Positions 1-6,854 of a stretch of 17,017 nt of DNA are shown one piece after another. A program made the translations under genes and the position numbers. The stretch comes from Syntrophomonas_B sp035447945 (GTDB taxonomy: Bacteria > Bacillota > Syntrophomonadia > Syntrophomonadales > Syntrophomonadaceae). The stretch spans positions 1-17,017 of the forward strand of contig DAOTHZ010000046.1 in NCBI GenBank assembly GCA_035447945.1. The letters are read 5' to 3'. A model generated the notes under the pieces. That model was not told where the DNA came from and searched no databases. It saw nothing but the letters and a program-made list of their open reading frames with translations. Each line of letters starts with the position of its first letter. Within the stretch, counting starts at the first letter, position 1.

Positions 1-513
1 TGCGTATATTCTATCGTTGATGGTACTATCGAGATTAGCTTTCGCCTCATCGACTCTTGTTAATTCAAAGGCCTTTTTCATTCTCGCTTCATATTTGTTC
101 ATCCCACCCGGCGTCAGACAATCGATTATTCCGGAGTGATGAGAAGCGACAGACAGTGCCAGAAATTGGGCCGCAATACTCTCCTGTCCTCCTTTAGGCT
201 CCAGATAGTTATAAATCAACTGGGCACCCGCACTGGAATGATCGATTTTTCCCTGATAACCGTCTACACTTAAATAATCATCTTCATCAGGATCAATTAA
301 TCCTACCGCTGAACGAATATATTGATCGAACAATTCGGTGGCTTTACCTATATCATGCATTAGCCCAATCAACTCACCAGATTTTTCAAGCCCGATTTTT
401 GATGCGTTTTTAGAAGCTAACTTGGAAGTACCATCAAGATGCTCCCATAGAGATTGTTCTTTGTTGTCTTCTTCTCTAAAATGAGCGATAAAGCAGGATT
501 TATTTTTCTCCAT
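1..513 (-). CDS. cas3: CRISPR-associated Cas3-like protein, N-terminal HD nuclease domain (partial, runs off the left edge)
   Basis: Reading the minus strand from the ATG at 511-513 gives 171 codons without a stop to the window edge, so the gene is cut at its 3' side. The protein shows the HD-nuclease pattern of Cas3'': His25 after the start, HDIGK at 53-57 followed by a Phe-x-x-Tyr segment, DHSSAG at 91-96, and SHHSGIID at 124-131. This combination is typical of the HD domain that degrades the displaced DNA strand after Cascade binding in type I CRISPR-Cas systems. The HHxG-x-x-D form resembles type I-C, but the helicase part and partner genes lie outside the window, so the subtype is not settled. 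The start is supported by an AGGGTGG ribosome-binding site 8 nt upstream. The gene is AT-richer than the housekeeping genes to its right, which fits acquisition by transfer. A stand-alone HD protein cannot be excluded because the C-terminal part is unseen. Confidence 0.8.
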   Translation of the reverse strand, partial: MEKNKSCFIAHFREEDNKEQSLWEHLDGTSKLASKNASKIGLEKSGELIGLMHDIGKATELFDQYIRSAVGLIDPDEDDYLSVDGYQGKIDHSSAGAQLIYNYLEPKGGQESIAAQFLALSVASHHSGIIDCLTPGGMNKYEARMKKAFELTRVDEAKANLDSTINDRIYA

Positions 514-810
514 TATCAATACCACCCTGATTATTATTTATTCGTTACACTTTGTTACTTTCCATTATATCCCTAAACTGTTTGAGTTTCTAGAAAATAT
601 GATTTAATTTGCTATTATCTTCCACCGTTATTGCCATTTGGGTTGAGTTTGTTTTTATTAAATATACTTGTCCCCACCATACCCAAAATCAGTGACAATA
701 CTCTGTCGCTGCTTCCGTTGTAATATTTTTTTCATGCATCATGCAAATGTGTAACTTATTTAAAGCAAACTCCCAAAAATTCTATGACCCATTCTTCGAA
801 CAACTCTTGC
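514..810. other. AT-rich intergenic spacer between cas3 and the inverted repeat
   Basis: No convincing gene is visible. By my count 541-600 is only about 28% GC. Apart from the candidate cas3 -10 I see a short ATGCATCATGCA near 734-745 and T-rich tracts. There is no CRISPR repeat array and no transposase remnant I can recognise. Confidence 0.6.
564..569 (-). promoter_or_regulatory. Candidate -10 element for cas3
   Basis: On the minus strand there is a perfect TATAAT about 50 nt upstream of the cas3 ATG. No good -35 hexamer sits at 16-18 nt (the best is TAGAAA at 17 nt), so this is a candidate only. Confidence 0.4.
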
Positions 811-893
811 CGACGCAAGTTGGGGACGGTTCTTGCCTTGCGCGTTTTTGGTTCCTGACCGCGCAAGGCAAGAACCGTCCCCAACTTGCGTCG
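811..893. repeat. Long perfect inverted repeat (REP/MITE-like palindrome)
   Basis: Two perfectly complementary 34-nt arms, 811-844 and 860-893, flank a 15-nt loop (845-859). The arms contain GGGGACGGTTCTTGCC and its complement. From memory, a core like TTGGGGACGGTTCTT recurs as dispersed palindromes in Clostridia-type genomes, often linked to REP-associated tyrosine transposases (RAYT, IS200-like). No such transposase is present here. The element lacks a following T-tract, so it is not a normal terminator, although a transcript would fold into a very stable hairpin. It lies between cas3 and the rplY promoter. An open reading frame across it on the minus strand is an artefact of the repeat. 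Confidence 0.75.
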
Positions 894-926
894 AAGGCCT
901 GTCCATAAGCTGAAGGTTGGCTTTTT

Positions 927-955
927 TAGACATGATGTTGGCAAACTGGTATAAT
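927..955 (+). promoter_or_regulatory. Promoter of rplY
   Basis: TAGACA (927-932) and TATAAT (950-955) are separated by 17 nt, and a TG one base before the -10 makes it an extended -10. This is a strong sigma-A type promoter about 57 nt upstream of the rplY ATG. A small inverted repeat in the leader (CAACCTG at 975-981, CAGGTTG at 988-994) lies just before the ribosome-binding site. Confidence 0.75.
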
Positions 956-1011
956 TAGTACTTGAAAGAATAAACAACCTGGTTCAACAGGTTGATGAAG
1001 GAGTGGTAGTA

Positions 1012-1644
1012 ATGGCTCAGGCAGAAAAAATAAGCTGCCAGAAACGCGATATAAAAACCCAGGGCTATTTAAATGAACTAAAGCGTAATGGCATGGTTCC
1101 CGGAACGGTATATGGCAAAGGGGTGGACAATCAGGCCATATCTGTAAGCCTTCCGCAGCTTGCCCGTACCTTCCATGCTCATGGCTCGAGGGGGCTGTTC
1201 TCATTGGAAATCGATGGAGGCAATGGCTTAATGGTGGTGGTTCGAGAAATACAGAGACATCCTATTACCGGGCAGATGACCCATGTTGACTTCTGGAAGG
1301 TAAAGATGGATGAGAAAATACACAATACCGTGGGGATTTCCATTGTTGGTGAAGAAGAGATTATGAAAAAAGGGGGTGTCCTGCAAGCAGGCGCTAAAGA
1401 AATCGAGGTTTTCTGCCTGCCCCAGGATATTCCGGAAACCCTGGTCTATGATGTAGCTGCTCTGGAAATTGGAGACAAGGTTACGGTTGCCGATCTGCAA
1501 TTACCCGCAGAAGTAGAAATACTTACTGATTTGGAAACAATGCTAGCCACTGTACTGGCGCCATCCAAAGCGTCTGCGGGAGAGGAAGCTGAAGAAGCCC
1601 AAGCCACTGAAACCCAAGTGACAGCAGCAACCGAAGGCGAATAA
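1012..1644 (+). CDS. rplY: 50S ribosomal protein L25 / general stress protein Ctc
   Basis: The 210-aa product matches the long (CTC/TL5) form of bacterial L25, which binds 5S rRNA in the large ribosomal subunit. The N-terminal 5S-binding beta-barrel occupies about residues 1-90, with the family pattern of a basic start (CQKRD), a G-x-x-P-x-x-x-YG segment, and VREIQRHPITGQMTHVDF. A C-terminal beta domain follows, and then an acidic Glu/Ala-rich tail of about 25 residues. I chose ATG 1012 because AAGGAG at 998-1003 sits 8 nt upstream; the in-frame GTG at 1003 overlaps that site. The gene is monocistronic, with its own promoter (927-955) and a hairpin terminator at 1659-1689. In Bacillus the homologue is stress-inducible; nothing here shows a sigma-B site. 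Identification is confident. Confidence 0.95.
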   Translation: MAQAEKISCQKRDIKTQGYLNELKRNGMVPGTVYGKGVDNQAISVSLPQLARTFHAHGSRGLFSLEIDGGNGLMVVVREIQRHPITGQMTHVDFWKVKMDEKIHNTVGISIVGEEEIMKKGGVLQAGAKEIEVFCLPQDIPETLVYDVAALEIGDKVTVADLQLPAEVEILTDLETMLATVLAPSKASAGEEAEEAQATETQVTAATEGE

Positions 1645-1658
1645 GCAAACGAAGCATG

Positions 1659-1689
1659 ACCACCCGCTCAGCGGGTGGTTTGCATTTTC
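1659..1689 (+). terminator. Terminator of rplY
   Basis: A 9-bp GC-rich stem (ACCACCCGC at 1659-1667, GCGGGTGGT at 1671-1679) with a 3-nt loop is followed by a T-rich tract. It begins 14 nt after the rplY stop. The rest of 1690-1829 holds no gene I can support, only a GGCTCA/TGAGCC hairpin without a T-tract near 1782-1800. Confidence 0.8.
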
Positions 1690-1829
1690 TGACATTCTCA
1701 GCTTTGGCCTGTTCTGCCAGATTACGATGCAAAGATTTGGCATTCGAATGTTGCGTTTACCCGAATAATCACCGGAAATCGGCTCAGGAATTATGAGCCC
1801 ATCTGCCAACGCTGATTCCAACCAGCGAC

Positions 1830-1870
1830 AAAAAAAAGCCTTGCGTATTTTGCATTAATGCAAAATCCAC
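1830..1870 (-). terminator. Probable terminator downstream of tRNA-Leu(GAG)
   Basis: Read on the minus strand, a hairpin built on the 20-bp perfect palindrome ATTTTGCATTAATGCAAAAT (1847-1866) is followed by AAGGC and eight T residues (1830-1837). The stem extends beyond the palindrome with G-C and G-T pairs. Direct copies of AAAGCCTTG lie on both sides (1835-1843 and 1871-1879). The few bases between stem and T-tract make this less than canonical. Confidence 0.55.
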
Positions 1871-1894
1871 AAAGCCTTGTGTTTCTATAATTTA

Positions 1895-1979
1895 TGGTGC
1901 GGCGGGAGGGACTTGAACCCTCACGCCTCTCAGCATACGCCCCTCAAACGTACGTGTCTGCCGGTTCCACCACCGCCGC
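1895..1979 (-). tRNA. tRNA-Leu (anticodon GAG)
   Basis: An 85-nt cloverleaf on the minus strand has acceptor stem GCGGCGG/CCGCCGC (1973-1979 with 1899-1905) and encodes its CCA end (1895-1897). The anticodon stem TACGT/GCGTA encloses the loop TTGAGGG (1941-1947), giving anticodon GAG (1943-1945), which reads CUC and CUU. A long variable arm (class II tRNA) and the TTCAAGT T-loop agree with leucine. It has its own promoter, and the peptide-binding-protein gene lies upstream on the same strand. Confidence 0.95.
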
Positions 1980-2019
1980 ATCCGGTCAGATTCAGGGGGT
2001 CCTTAACCTGACAAAGGAA

Positions 2020-2049
2020 ATTATACAACAGTCGGCTCTTTGATGTCAA
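2020..2049 (-). promoter_or_regulatory. Promoter of tRNA-Leu(GAG)
   Basis: On the minus strand a perfect TTGACA (2044-2049) and a perfect TATAAT (2020-2025) are separated by 18 nt, about 40 nt upstream of the mature tRNA 5' end. Confidence 0.85.
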
Positions 2050-2123
2050 TCAATCTGCTCGGCTGGCTTGCTTCTCCTGCCGGTGCGGGGCGGTTTGACC
2101 TGGAGCAACCGGCATTATGCTTT

Positions 2124-3737
2124 TTAATCCTCGCTGGCTTTTTCGATGGTGGGCCGGTGCAGTTCCACCTGCAGCCAGTCAATCATTTCCATACGATCCA
2201 GTTTTAAATTGCGGACCTCTGGACCGATCAGCTTTTGAGCTTTCTTCTGGAACAACCACAAACACGGGGCATCATCAAGGATCATTGCTTCGGCACGCTG
2301 CAACAGGGCCAGCCGGGCCTGCTGGTCTTCAAATTGTTGGCGGGAGTCATTCAGGATCTTATCGACCTGGGGATTTTTATAGCCGCAGTAGTTGGTCATG
2401 CCGATCTGGGAACTGTGGAACAAGCTGTACAGGTAGCTGTCGGCATCGGGATAGTCTGCCGCCCAGCTCAGCCGGAAAAAGCTGAGGGAACGGTTGTTGA
2501 CTTCTTTCTTGAAATAGTCCCAGCTTTGCTGCTGGGTCTGTACGCGAATGCCAAACTGGCCCAACTGTCGGGCAACTTCTTCTGCCACCAGGGCATGACC
2601 GGGATCGTCGTTGTAGGTCAGGGTAAGCACGGGCAGTCCCTGCCCGTCAGGGTATCCGGCTTCGGCGAGCAGTTGGCGGGCTTTGTCGGCATCATAACGA
2701 TAGCCGTAAATGTCTTTGTTATAGCCTGCCAGTCCGGCGGGGATGAGTCCTTTGGCAGGAAGATAGGCTCCGTTCGGCATTTGTTTGATGATTTGCTCCC
2801 GGTCGATGGCGTAGTTGAGCGCCCGGCGCAGCAGATAGCTGCGGACATAAGGATCGCGCTGCAGGTTAAAGCCGAGGCAGTAAGTCTCGAGAACCGGCTT
2901 TTCGAGGAGCAGGTTTTTATCCTTGCTCTGACGGATACCGGGCACCTCGGCCGCGGGTACGGCATTCAGCAGATCAAGCTTGCCTTGTTGGAAGTCCTTG
3001 AAGGCGGTCTCTTGGTCTTGATAGATAGTCACATGCAGCGCTGACAGGCGCGGCTGGCCGCGGTAGTATTGGTCGTTGCGCAACAGCTGCAAGGATTGTG
3101 CCTTTTGTTCGTGTAAAATGTAGGGTCCGGTCCCGGCCGGGGGGGTGAGTCCTGACTCCAGGTCCATCACCCAGAAAATGGGGTTGCTGAGTGAAGCCAT
3201 AAAGGCTGCATGGGGCTGCTGCAAGGTGATTTTCAGGCTGCTTTTGTCGAGCACCTGGATGCCTGTCACTTCCGGGCTTTTGCCATTTATTTTTTCTTTG
3301 CTGCCGGCAATGGGCAGATACAGACAGGTATTGCTCCATTCGGCGGCATGACTGATATTGTATTCAAAGGAAGCTTTCACGTCCTGGGCGGTGAGTCGCT
3401 TGCCGTTGCTGAACTTGACGTCCTTGCGCAAAAATATCGTGACCGATTTGCCGTCTGGACTGTATTGCCATTTTCGGGCCAGGCGCGGTTCAAGACTTTG
3501 CCGGGCTTCATTATAACAGACCAGGCCTTCGTAAATAGCGGTTGCCAGCAGGTGTTGGCTGTGATTTTGGAGGCTGGCTGGCTCCAGTTTTTCCACCGGT
3601 TCGGTGATGCCGACGGTAAAGGGTCTGGTGCTGAGACTGTTGGTATACAGGGCTTTTTGCATCATGATTGCTCCGCCTGCCGCCATGAACAGGGTCAGGG
3701 CAGCCAGAGCAAGGATTCGGACATTGACACGGCGCAT
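2124..3737 (-). CDS. Peptide-type ABC transporter substrate-binding protein (SBP family 5, OppA/DppA-like)
   Basis: The 537-aa protein has the length and pattern of solute-binding family 5: an N-terminal hydrophobic segment (about residues 5-27), then VGITEPVEKLEP, a GLVCYN segment, KDVKFSNGKRLTAQDVKASFEYN, AGTGPYIL and RRALNYAIDR. It should bind oligopeptides or similar ligands outside the membrane and deliver them to an ABC importer. The N-terminus has no lipobox cysteine (the hydrophobic stretch ends AAGGAIMM), so it is either secreted or held by an uncleaved anchor rather than being a lipoprotein. No permease or ATPase gene is adjacent; the gene stands alone after the terminator at 3825-3850. 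The start is supported by AAGGAGGGA (3744-3752) 6 nt upstream of ATG. I found no clear promoter. Substrate cannot be deduced, and SgrR-like or pheromone-binding roles remain possible. Confidence 0.88.
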   Translation of the reverse strand: MRRVNVRILALAALTLFMAAGGAIMMQKALYTNSLSTRPFTVGITEPVEKLEPASLQNHSQHLLATAIYEGLVCYNEARQSLEPRLARKWQYSPDGKSVTIFLRKDVKFSNGKRLTAQDVKASFEYNISHAAEWSNTCLYLPIAGSKEKINGKSPEVTGIQVLDKSSLKITLQQPHAAFMASLSNPIFWVMDLESGLTPPAGTGPYILHEQKAQSLQLLRNDQYYRGQPRLSALHVTIYQDQETAFKDFQQGKLDLLNAVPAAEVPGIRQSKDKNLLLEKPVLETYCLGFNLQRDPYVRSYLLRRALNYAIDREQIIKQMPNGAYLPAKGLIPAGLAGYNKDIYGYRYDADKARQLLAEAGYPDGQGLPVLTLTYNDDPGHALVAEEVARQLGQFGIRVQTQQQSWDYFKKEVNNRSLSFFRLSWAADYPDADSYLYSLFHSSQIGMTNYCGYKNPQVDKILNDSRQQFEDQQARLALLQRAEAMILDDAPCLWLFQKKAQKLIGPEVRNLKLDRMEMIDWLQVELHRPTIEKASED

Positions 3738-3824
3738 AATTTGTCCCTCCTTTTTTATCCATGGGACATTTTATGCGTTCACTTGGCTGACTATGCCTGC
3801 GATGCCGGCAGGATCCATTCTGGG

Positions 3825-3850
3825 AAAAAAAACAACCGGCCCGGGCCGGT
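3825..3850 (-). terminator. Strong terminator of the polA-slt operon
   Basis: On the minus strand the perfect 16-bp palindrome ACCGGCCCGGGCCGGT (3835-3850) is followed by TTG and eight T residues. It begins about 75 nt after the transglycosylase stop and separates the operon from the downstream binding-protein gene. Confidence 0.9.
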
Positions 3851-3925
3851 CTCAGCGTGAAATGTGAATCGTTGTCTGGTCAAGAACCTGCGGCTCTGCC
3901 TCAGGATGACATTCTTTTAAATTCT

Positions 3926-4489
3926 TCATTCATATATGGCCTGATAGGCCTCATAGTTTTTTAAAACATTCCTGGTATACTGACGGGTTTCCGGGAAAGG
4001 GATCCTGTCGATGTCTTCAGGTTCTCCGTTCCAGGTGCCGCCCACCAGCCATTCCTGCACTTTGCCGCGCCCGGCATTGTAGCTGGCGACAGTCAGGGGC
4101 ACATTGCCGTCGAATTCCGCACTCAAATTGTGCAGATACCAGCAGCCGAATCGAATGTTGACTTCCGGCTGGTGGAGTTCCTGCAAGGTGAAATCCTCGA
4201 TTCCGTTCTGTTCTGCAATCCAGTTGGCGGTTTCGGGCATGATCTGCATTAATCCTTTGGCGCCAACGGAAGATTCAGCCGCATTCTGGTATTTGCTCTC
4301 CGCACGGATGATGGCGAATACCAGATAGGGGTCCACATTGTGCTCTTTCGCTTCGCGGAAAATCAACTCCTGATGGGGCAACGGATAAAAGACCGTGATC
4401 CATTTGGGGAAGCTCAGTACGACTGCCAGAAATAGCAGTATTGTGACCCAAAGTATGGTGGATAAACGACTTCTTCCTTTCGGCACCAA
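3926..4489 (-). CDS. Membrane-anchored soluble-lytic-transglycosylase-type murein hydrolase
   Basis: This 187-aa protein has one N-terminal membrane helix (about residues 11-33) followed by an SLT (goose-lysozyme-like) domain. The family motifs are all present: IRAESKY with the catalytic Glu64, GLMQIMPETA at 79-88, and ASYNAG at 135-140. Such enzymes cleave the MurNAc-GlcNAc bond of peptidoglycan to give 1,6-anhydro ends; here it would act outside the membrane, tethered to it. There is no ATG. The reading frame can begin at TTG (4487-4489), 7 nt after a GGGGG site, or at the next codon GTG, so the exact start is ambiguous by one residue. It follows coaE by 30 nt and is the last gene of the operon. 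In Bacillus-type genomes the coaE-SLT (ytaG-adjacent) pairing is also seen, but the physiological role is not evident. Confidence 0.92.
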   Translation of the reverse strand: MVPKGRSRLSTILWVTILLFLAVVLSFPKWITVFYPLPHQELIFREAKEHNVDPYLVFAIIRAESKYQNAAESSVGAKGLMQIMPETANWIAEQNGIEDFTLQELHQPEVNIRFGCWYLHNLSAEFDGNVPLTVASYNAGRGKVQEWLVGGTWNGEPEDIDRIPFPETRQYTRNVLKNYEAYQAIYE

Positions 4490-4519
4490 TGTTAAACCCC
4501 CAAGAAATGATTTTTTACA

Positions 4520-5128
4520 TCATATTTTTCCCCGCTCCAGAATAGTATTGAAAAATTTGGTTGCCGAGTTGATTGTTTCCTCAATACTGCCGCAATTGTT
4601 TATCACCACATCAGCCCGATGGGCTTTTTCATCCAGGGGAATCTGGCTCTCTATACGGCGTTTGGCTTCTTCGGGACTGTAATGATTACGGTCCATCAGG
4701 CGCTTGAGCTGGGTTTCGTAATCTACCCAGACGACCCAGACCTCGTCGCACATCCGATCCATAAAGGTCTCATACAGCAAGGGTACTTCGAACACCAAGA
4801 TGGCCTCTGGATTCTCGGCTTTGATCCTTCTGTAGTCTTCTTTGAATGATTCCATAATGCGTGGATGGGTAATGTGATTGAGTCGGGTCAGCTGTTCAGA
4901 ATTGCCAAAGACCATCTCGCCCAACTTGTCCCGATTGATGGTTTCATCGGGGTTGAGAATGTCTTGGCCAAAAGCAGTAACCATATCATTCCAGGCAGGT
5001 TTGTGTGGTTCGACGACTTTATGTGCAGTTTCGTCAGCATCAATAATATAGGCACCCAACCCTTTGAGCGTCTTGGAAACAGTACTTTTTCCGCTGGCTA
5101 TTCCGCCGGTCAATCCAATCACTTTCAT
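4520..5128 (-). CDS. coaE: Dephospho-CoA kinase
   Basis: The 202-aa product catalyses the last step of coenzyme A synthesis, ATP-dependent phosphorylation of dephospho-CoA at the ribose 3'-OH, in the cytoplasm. Evidence is the Walker A motif GGIASGKST (8-16), the following IDADETAHKVV segment (29-39) with the conserved Asp residues, a THPRI motif near 85-90, a VPLLYE segment, and RLMDRN in the lid region. Length is typical of the family. The ATG at 5126-5128 has only a weak ribosome-binding site (TTGGTGAT), and the ytaF stop is 19 nt upstream, so translation may partly depend on the preceding gene. Its position after mutM and ytaF matches Bacillus. Identification is confident. Confidence 0.96.
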   Translation of the reverse strand: MKVIGLTGGIASGKSTVSKTLKGLGAYIIDADETAHKVVEPHKPAWNDMVTAFGQDILNPDETINRDKLGEMVFGNSEQLTRLNHITHPRIMESFKEDYRRIKAENPEAILVFEVPLLYETFMDRMCDEVWVVWVDYETQLKRLMDRNHYSPEEAKRRIESQIPLDEKAHRADVVINNCGSIEETINSATKFFNTILERGKI

Positions 5129-5147
5129 CGTAAAGTATCACCAACTT

Positions 5148-5783
5148 TTACATGTATTCGATCATTGCCACCGCCACAAAAATAAAACCTGTCAGGAACG
5201 GCGCCAGACTTTGCCATCGTTCATCGTTCATCTTCTGACCCATTCGCATGCCGGTATTTACTAAAATAAATTTTACCATACCTACACTGGTTGCAGTAAA
5301 GAAAATATTCATCCCCGCCAGCGCCAGACCTGCACCTGCTCCGAGCGCATCCATGGCCAGCGCCAGACCCAGAAAGAATGCTTCGCGCAGACTGATCTCC
5401 CCGGAGCAATCGAAGTCGGCACTGGCTGGTTTTTTCAGTATCTGTATAATAATGCCCAATGCATTGCAATGCAATGTCAGCAGGGGATCTTCTTCAGATT
5501 GCTGTAAATGCATGATCTTTTGCCGGGCGGCCTGCAAAAGGAAGTAGACGCCGATGGCAAAGATCAGGGCAGCGCCCGCCGTTTTGGCTTGCTGGGGAGA
5601 GATTAGCATCCCCAGACCTTTTCCCAGCAACATGGAGACACTGACCGCCAGAGCAGAAGCAAGGGCGATGATCAACAAGGACGTGCAGGGGATTTTGATT
5701 TTTCTGATGCCGTAGGCCATGCCCACCATCAGTCCGTCTCCGCTTACTGCCAGGGCAAACAGCATGATTGCCAGAAGGTCCAC
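5148..5783 (-). CDS. ytaF: Sporulation membrane protein YtaF (MntP-related)
   Basis: I place the start at GTG 5781-5783, 7 nt after GGAG, giving 211 aa, close to the roughly 210 aa of Bacillus YtaF. A longer reading frame would overlap mutM and add a charged, non-membrane leader unlike the family. The protein is a multi-span membrane protein of the MntP/YtaF type: two homologous halves, each opening with an Asp in a membrane helix (AVSGDGLMVG near residues 10-19 and LALAMDALGAG in the second half), joined by a cytoplasmic linker with Cys and His residues. Helices are visible throughout, probably six. YtaF is required in Bacillus for sporulation by unknown means, and MntP relatives export manganese, so transport of a divalent metal is possible but not shown. 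Position between mutM and coaE supports the name. Confidence 0.87.
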   Translation of the reverse strand: MDLLAIMLFALAVSGDGLMVGMAYGIRKIKIPCTSLLIIALASALAVSVSMLLGKGLGMLISPQQAKTAGAALIFAIGVYFLLQAARQKIMHLQQSEEDPLLTLHCNALGIIIQILKKPASADFDCSGEISLREAFFLGLALAMDALGAGAGLALAGMNIFFTATSVGMVKFILVNTGMRMGQKMNDERWQSLAPFLTGFIFVAVAMIEYM

Positions 5784-5866
5784 CTTGCCACTCCATTCAT
5801 GTATCAAATCTATCCATACTATATGAATGTTATGGTCAAGGTGTGAATCGCCTGCCGGACGGTATC

Positions 5867-6673
5867 CTATTTTTGGCAGTGCTCGCAGAAGTGAGCGCTG
5901 CGCCCGCCGATTACCACTTTCTTGATGGCCTTTCCGCAAGTATTGCAGGCACCGTCGGTTTTACCGTAAACCTGCAGCATCTTTTGAAATTCTCCGCTTT
6001 TATTGTATCCGTTCCGAAAATCGCGAAAGGTGGTACCGCCTTGGTCAATGCTGGCTTGCATGACTTGGACGATGCTGCTGCGCAAGCGTTTGATCTCTGC
6101 CAGACGCAGCGAACCGGCCGGCCGGTCGGGACGAATACGGGCTGCAAACAGGGCTTCATCGGCATAGATGTTGCCGATCCCGGCGATGCATTGTTGATTG
6201 AGCAGCAAAGTCTTGATGGCGACTTTGCGGTCACGGCAGATCTCCCGCAGATATTGGGCTGTAAACGCCGGCGAGAAAGGCTCAACGCCCATGCGGCAAA
6301 AGATACATTCCGGATCACACAAGAAGCGTACTCCCCCAAATCGCCTGGGATCCATATAAATCAGCTTGTGTCCATTGTTCAGATGGATCATCATGTGCAC
6401 GTGACGGTCGGAGACTTCAATCTCCTCATTCTCCTGGTAAAATCGTCCGCTCATCCCCAGGTGCACTACCAATGTGTACCCGGCGTCGAGATCCACAATG
6501 AGATATTTGCCCCGTCTGCGGATGGCGCTGATGGTTTGCCCGATGGCTCCGGTTGGCTCATAGTCCTGGCGTTTGATGATATCCGTCCGGCGCAATTCGA
6601 TGTCTTGTATAACAGCCCCGATGTTCCCCAGCAGGCTGCGTCTGATTGTTTCCACTTCGGGTAGTTCGGGCAT
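5867..6673 (-). CDS. mutM: Formamidopyrimidine-DNA glycosylase (Fpg/MutM)
   Basis: This 268-aa enzyme removes oxidised purines such as 8-oxoguanine from DNA and cuts the abasic site by beta/delta elimination. All key elements are visible: catalytic Pro2 and Glu3 (MPELPEVETIRR), Lys56 in RRRGKYL, the helix-two-turn-helix region around AGIGNIYADEALF, and a C-terminal zinc finger with Cys243, Cys246, Cys263 and Cys266 enclosing the conserved Arg258. Length is standard. The start is fixed by the family's invariant MPELPE. GGGGG precedes it, formed by the end of the small upstream ORF whose stop is only 2 nt away, which implies translational coupling. Being co-transcribed with polA fits base-excision repair, where Pol I fills the gap. 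Confidence 0.97.
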   Translation of the reverse strand: MPELPEVETIRRSLLGNIGAVIQDIELRRTDIIKRQDYEPTGAIGQTISAIRRRGKYLIVDLDAGYTLVVHLGMSGRFYQENEEIEVSDRHVHMMIHLNNGHKLIYMDPRRFGGVRFLCDPECIFCRMGVEPFSPAFTAQYLREICRDRKVAIKTLLLNQQCIAGIGNIYADEALFAARIRPDRPAGSLRLAEIKRLRSSIVQVMQASIDQGGTTFRDFRNGYNKSGEFQKMLQVYGKTDGACNTCGKAIKKVVIGGRSAHFCEHCQK

Positions 6674-6675
6674 GC

Positions 6676-6831
6676 TTAAACCCCCTGATTTTCTTGTTGG
6701 GCCAGTTCACGCTGATACGCTTTCCAGCCTGGACACCATTTGGTGTGCCAGAACCACAAGCGCGCCCTGAAGGTGCGGTGATTCTTTTCGGCGGCGATGC
6801 GCATGGGACAGGTTGCACATTTGGATTCCAT
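6676..6831 (-). CDS. Small conserved-looking Cys-rich protein of 51 aa between polA and mutM
   Basis: A short reading frame runs from ATG 6829-6831 to TAA 6676-6678. It has an ideal ribosome-binding site (AAAGGAGG at 6839-6846, 7 nt spacing), starts 23 nt after the polA stop and ends 2 nt before mutM, which is the spacing of a real operon member. The product carries CATC at 5-8, then AAEKNHRTFRARLWFWHTKW (13-32), then CPGWKAYQ (33-40). Three cysteines and a histidine in a Trp-rich, basic context could form a small metal site, but this is inference. I recall similar Trp-rich small proteins (WHT-x-WCPGWK) in other Clostridia but cannot name a function. No signal or membrane segment is present. 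Confidence 0.8.
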   Translation of the reverse strand: MESKCATCPMRIAAEKNHRTFRARLWFWHTKWCPGWKAYQRELAQQENQGV

Positions 6832-6838
6832 CCTGCTG

Positions 6839-6846
6839 CCTCCTTT
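6839..6846 (-). promoter_or_regulatory. Ribosome-binding site that defines the 51-aa ORF
   Basis: AAAGGAGG on the minus strand, 7 nt before ATG 6829-6831, is near-perfectly complementary to the 16S rRNA 3' end and lies in the short gap after polA. It is the main evidence that the small ORF is translated. Confidence 0.8.
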
Positions 6847-6854
6847 CTCACTTT

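Noticed and set aside
756..977. 73-aa minus-strand ORF
   Set aside because: It is produced by reading through the two arms of the inverted repeat and the rplY promoter; no ribosome-binding site or family pattern.
1003..1011. GTG start for rplY three codons upstream
   Set aside because: It overlaps the AAGGAG ribosome-binding site; ATG 1012 has ideal spacing.
514..1011. Possible CRISPR array or leader next to cas3
   Set aside because: No regularly spaced repeats; the only repeat is a single inverted pair.
2235..3044. 269-aa plus-strand ORF opposite the peptide-binding protein
   Set aside because: Shadow frame; the minus-strand protein has clear SBP family 5 patterns.
5784..5939. N-terminal extension of ytaF overlapping mutM
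   Set aside because: The added residues are charged and unlike the family; GTG 5783 with GGAG upstream gives the normal length.
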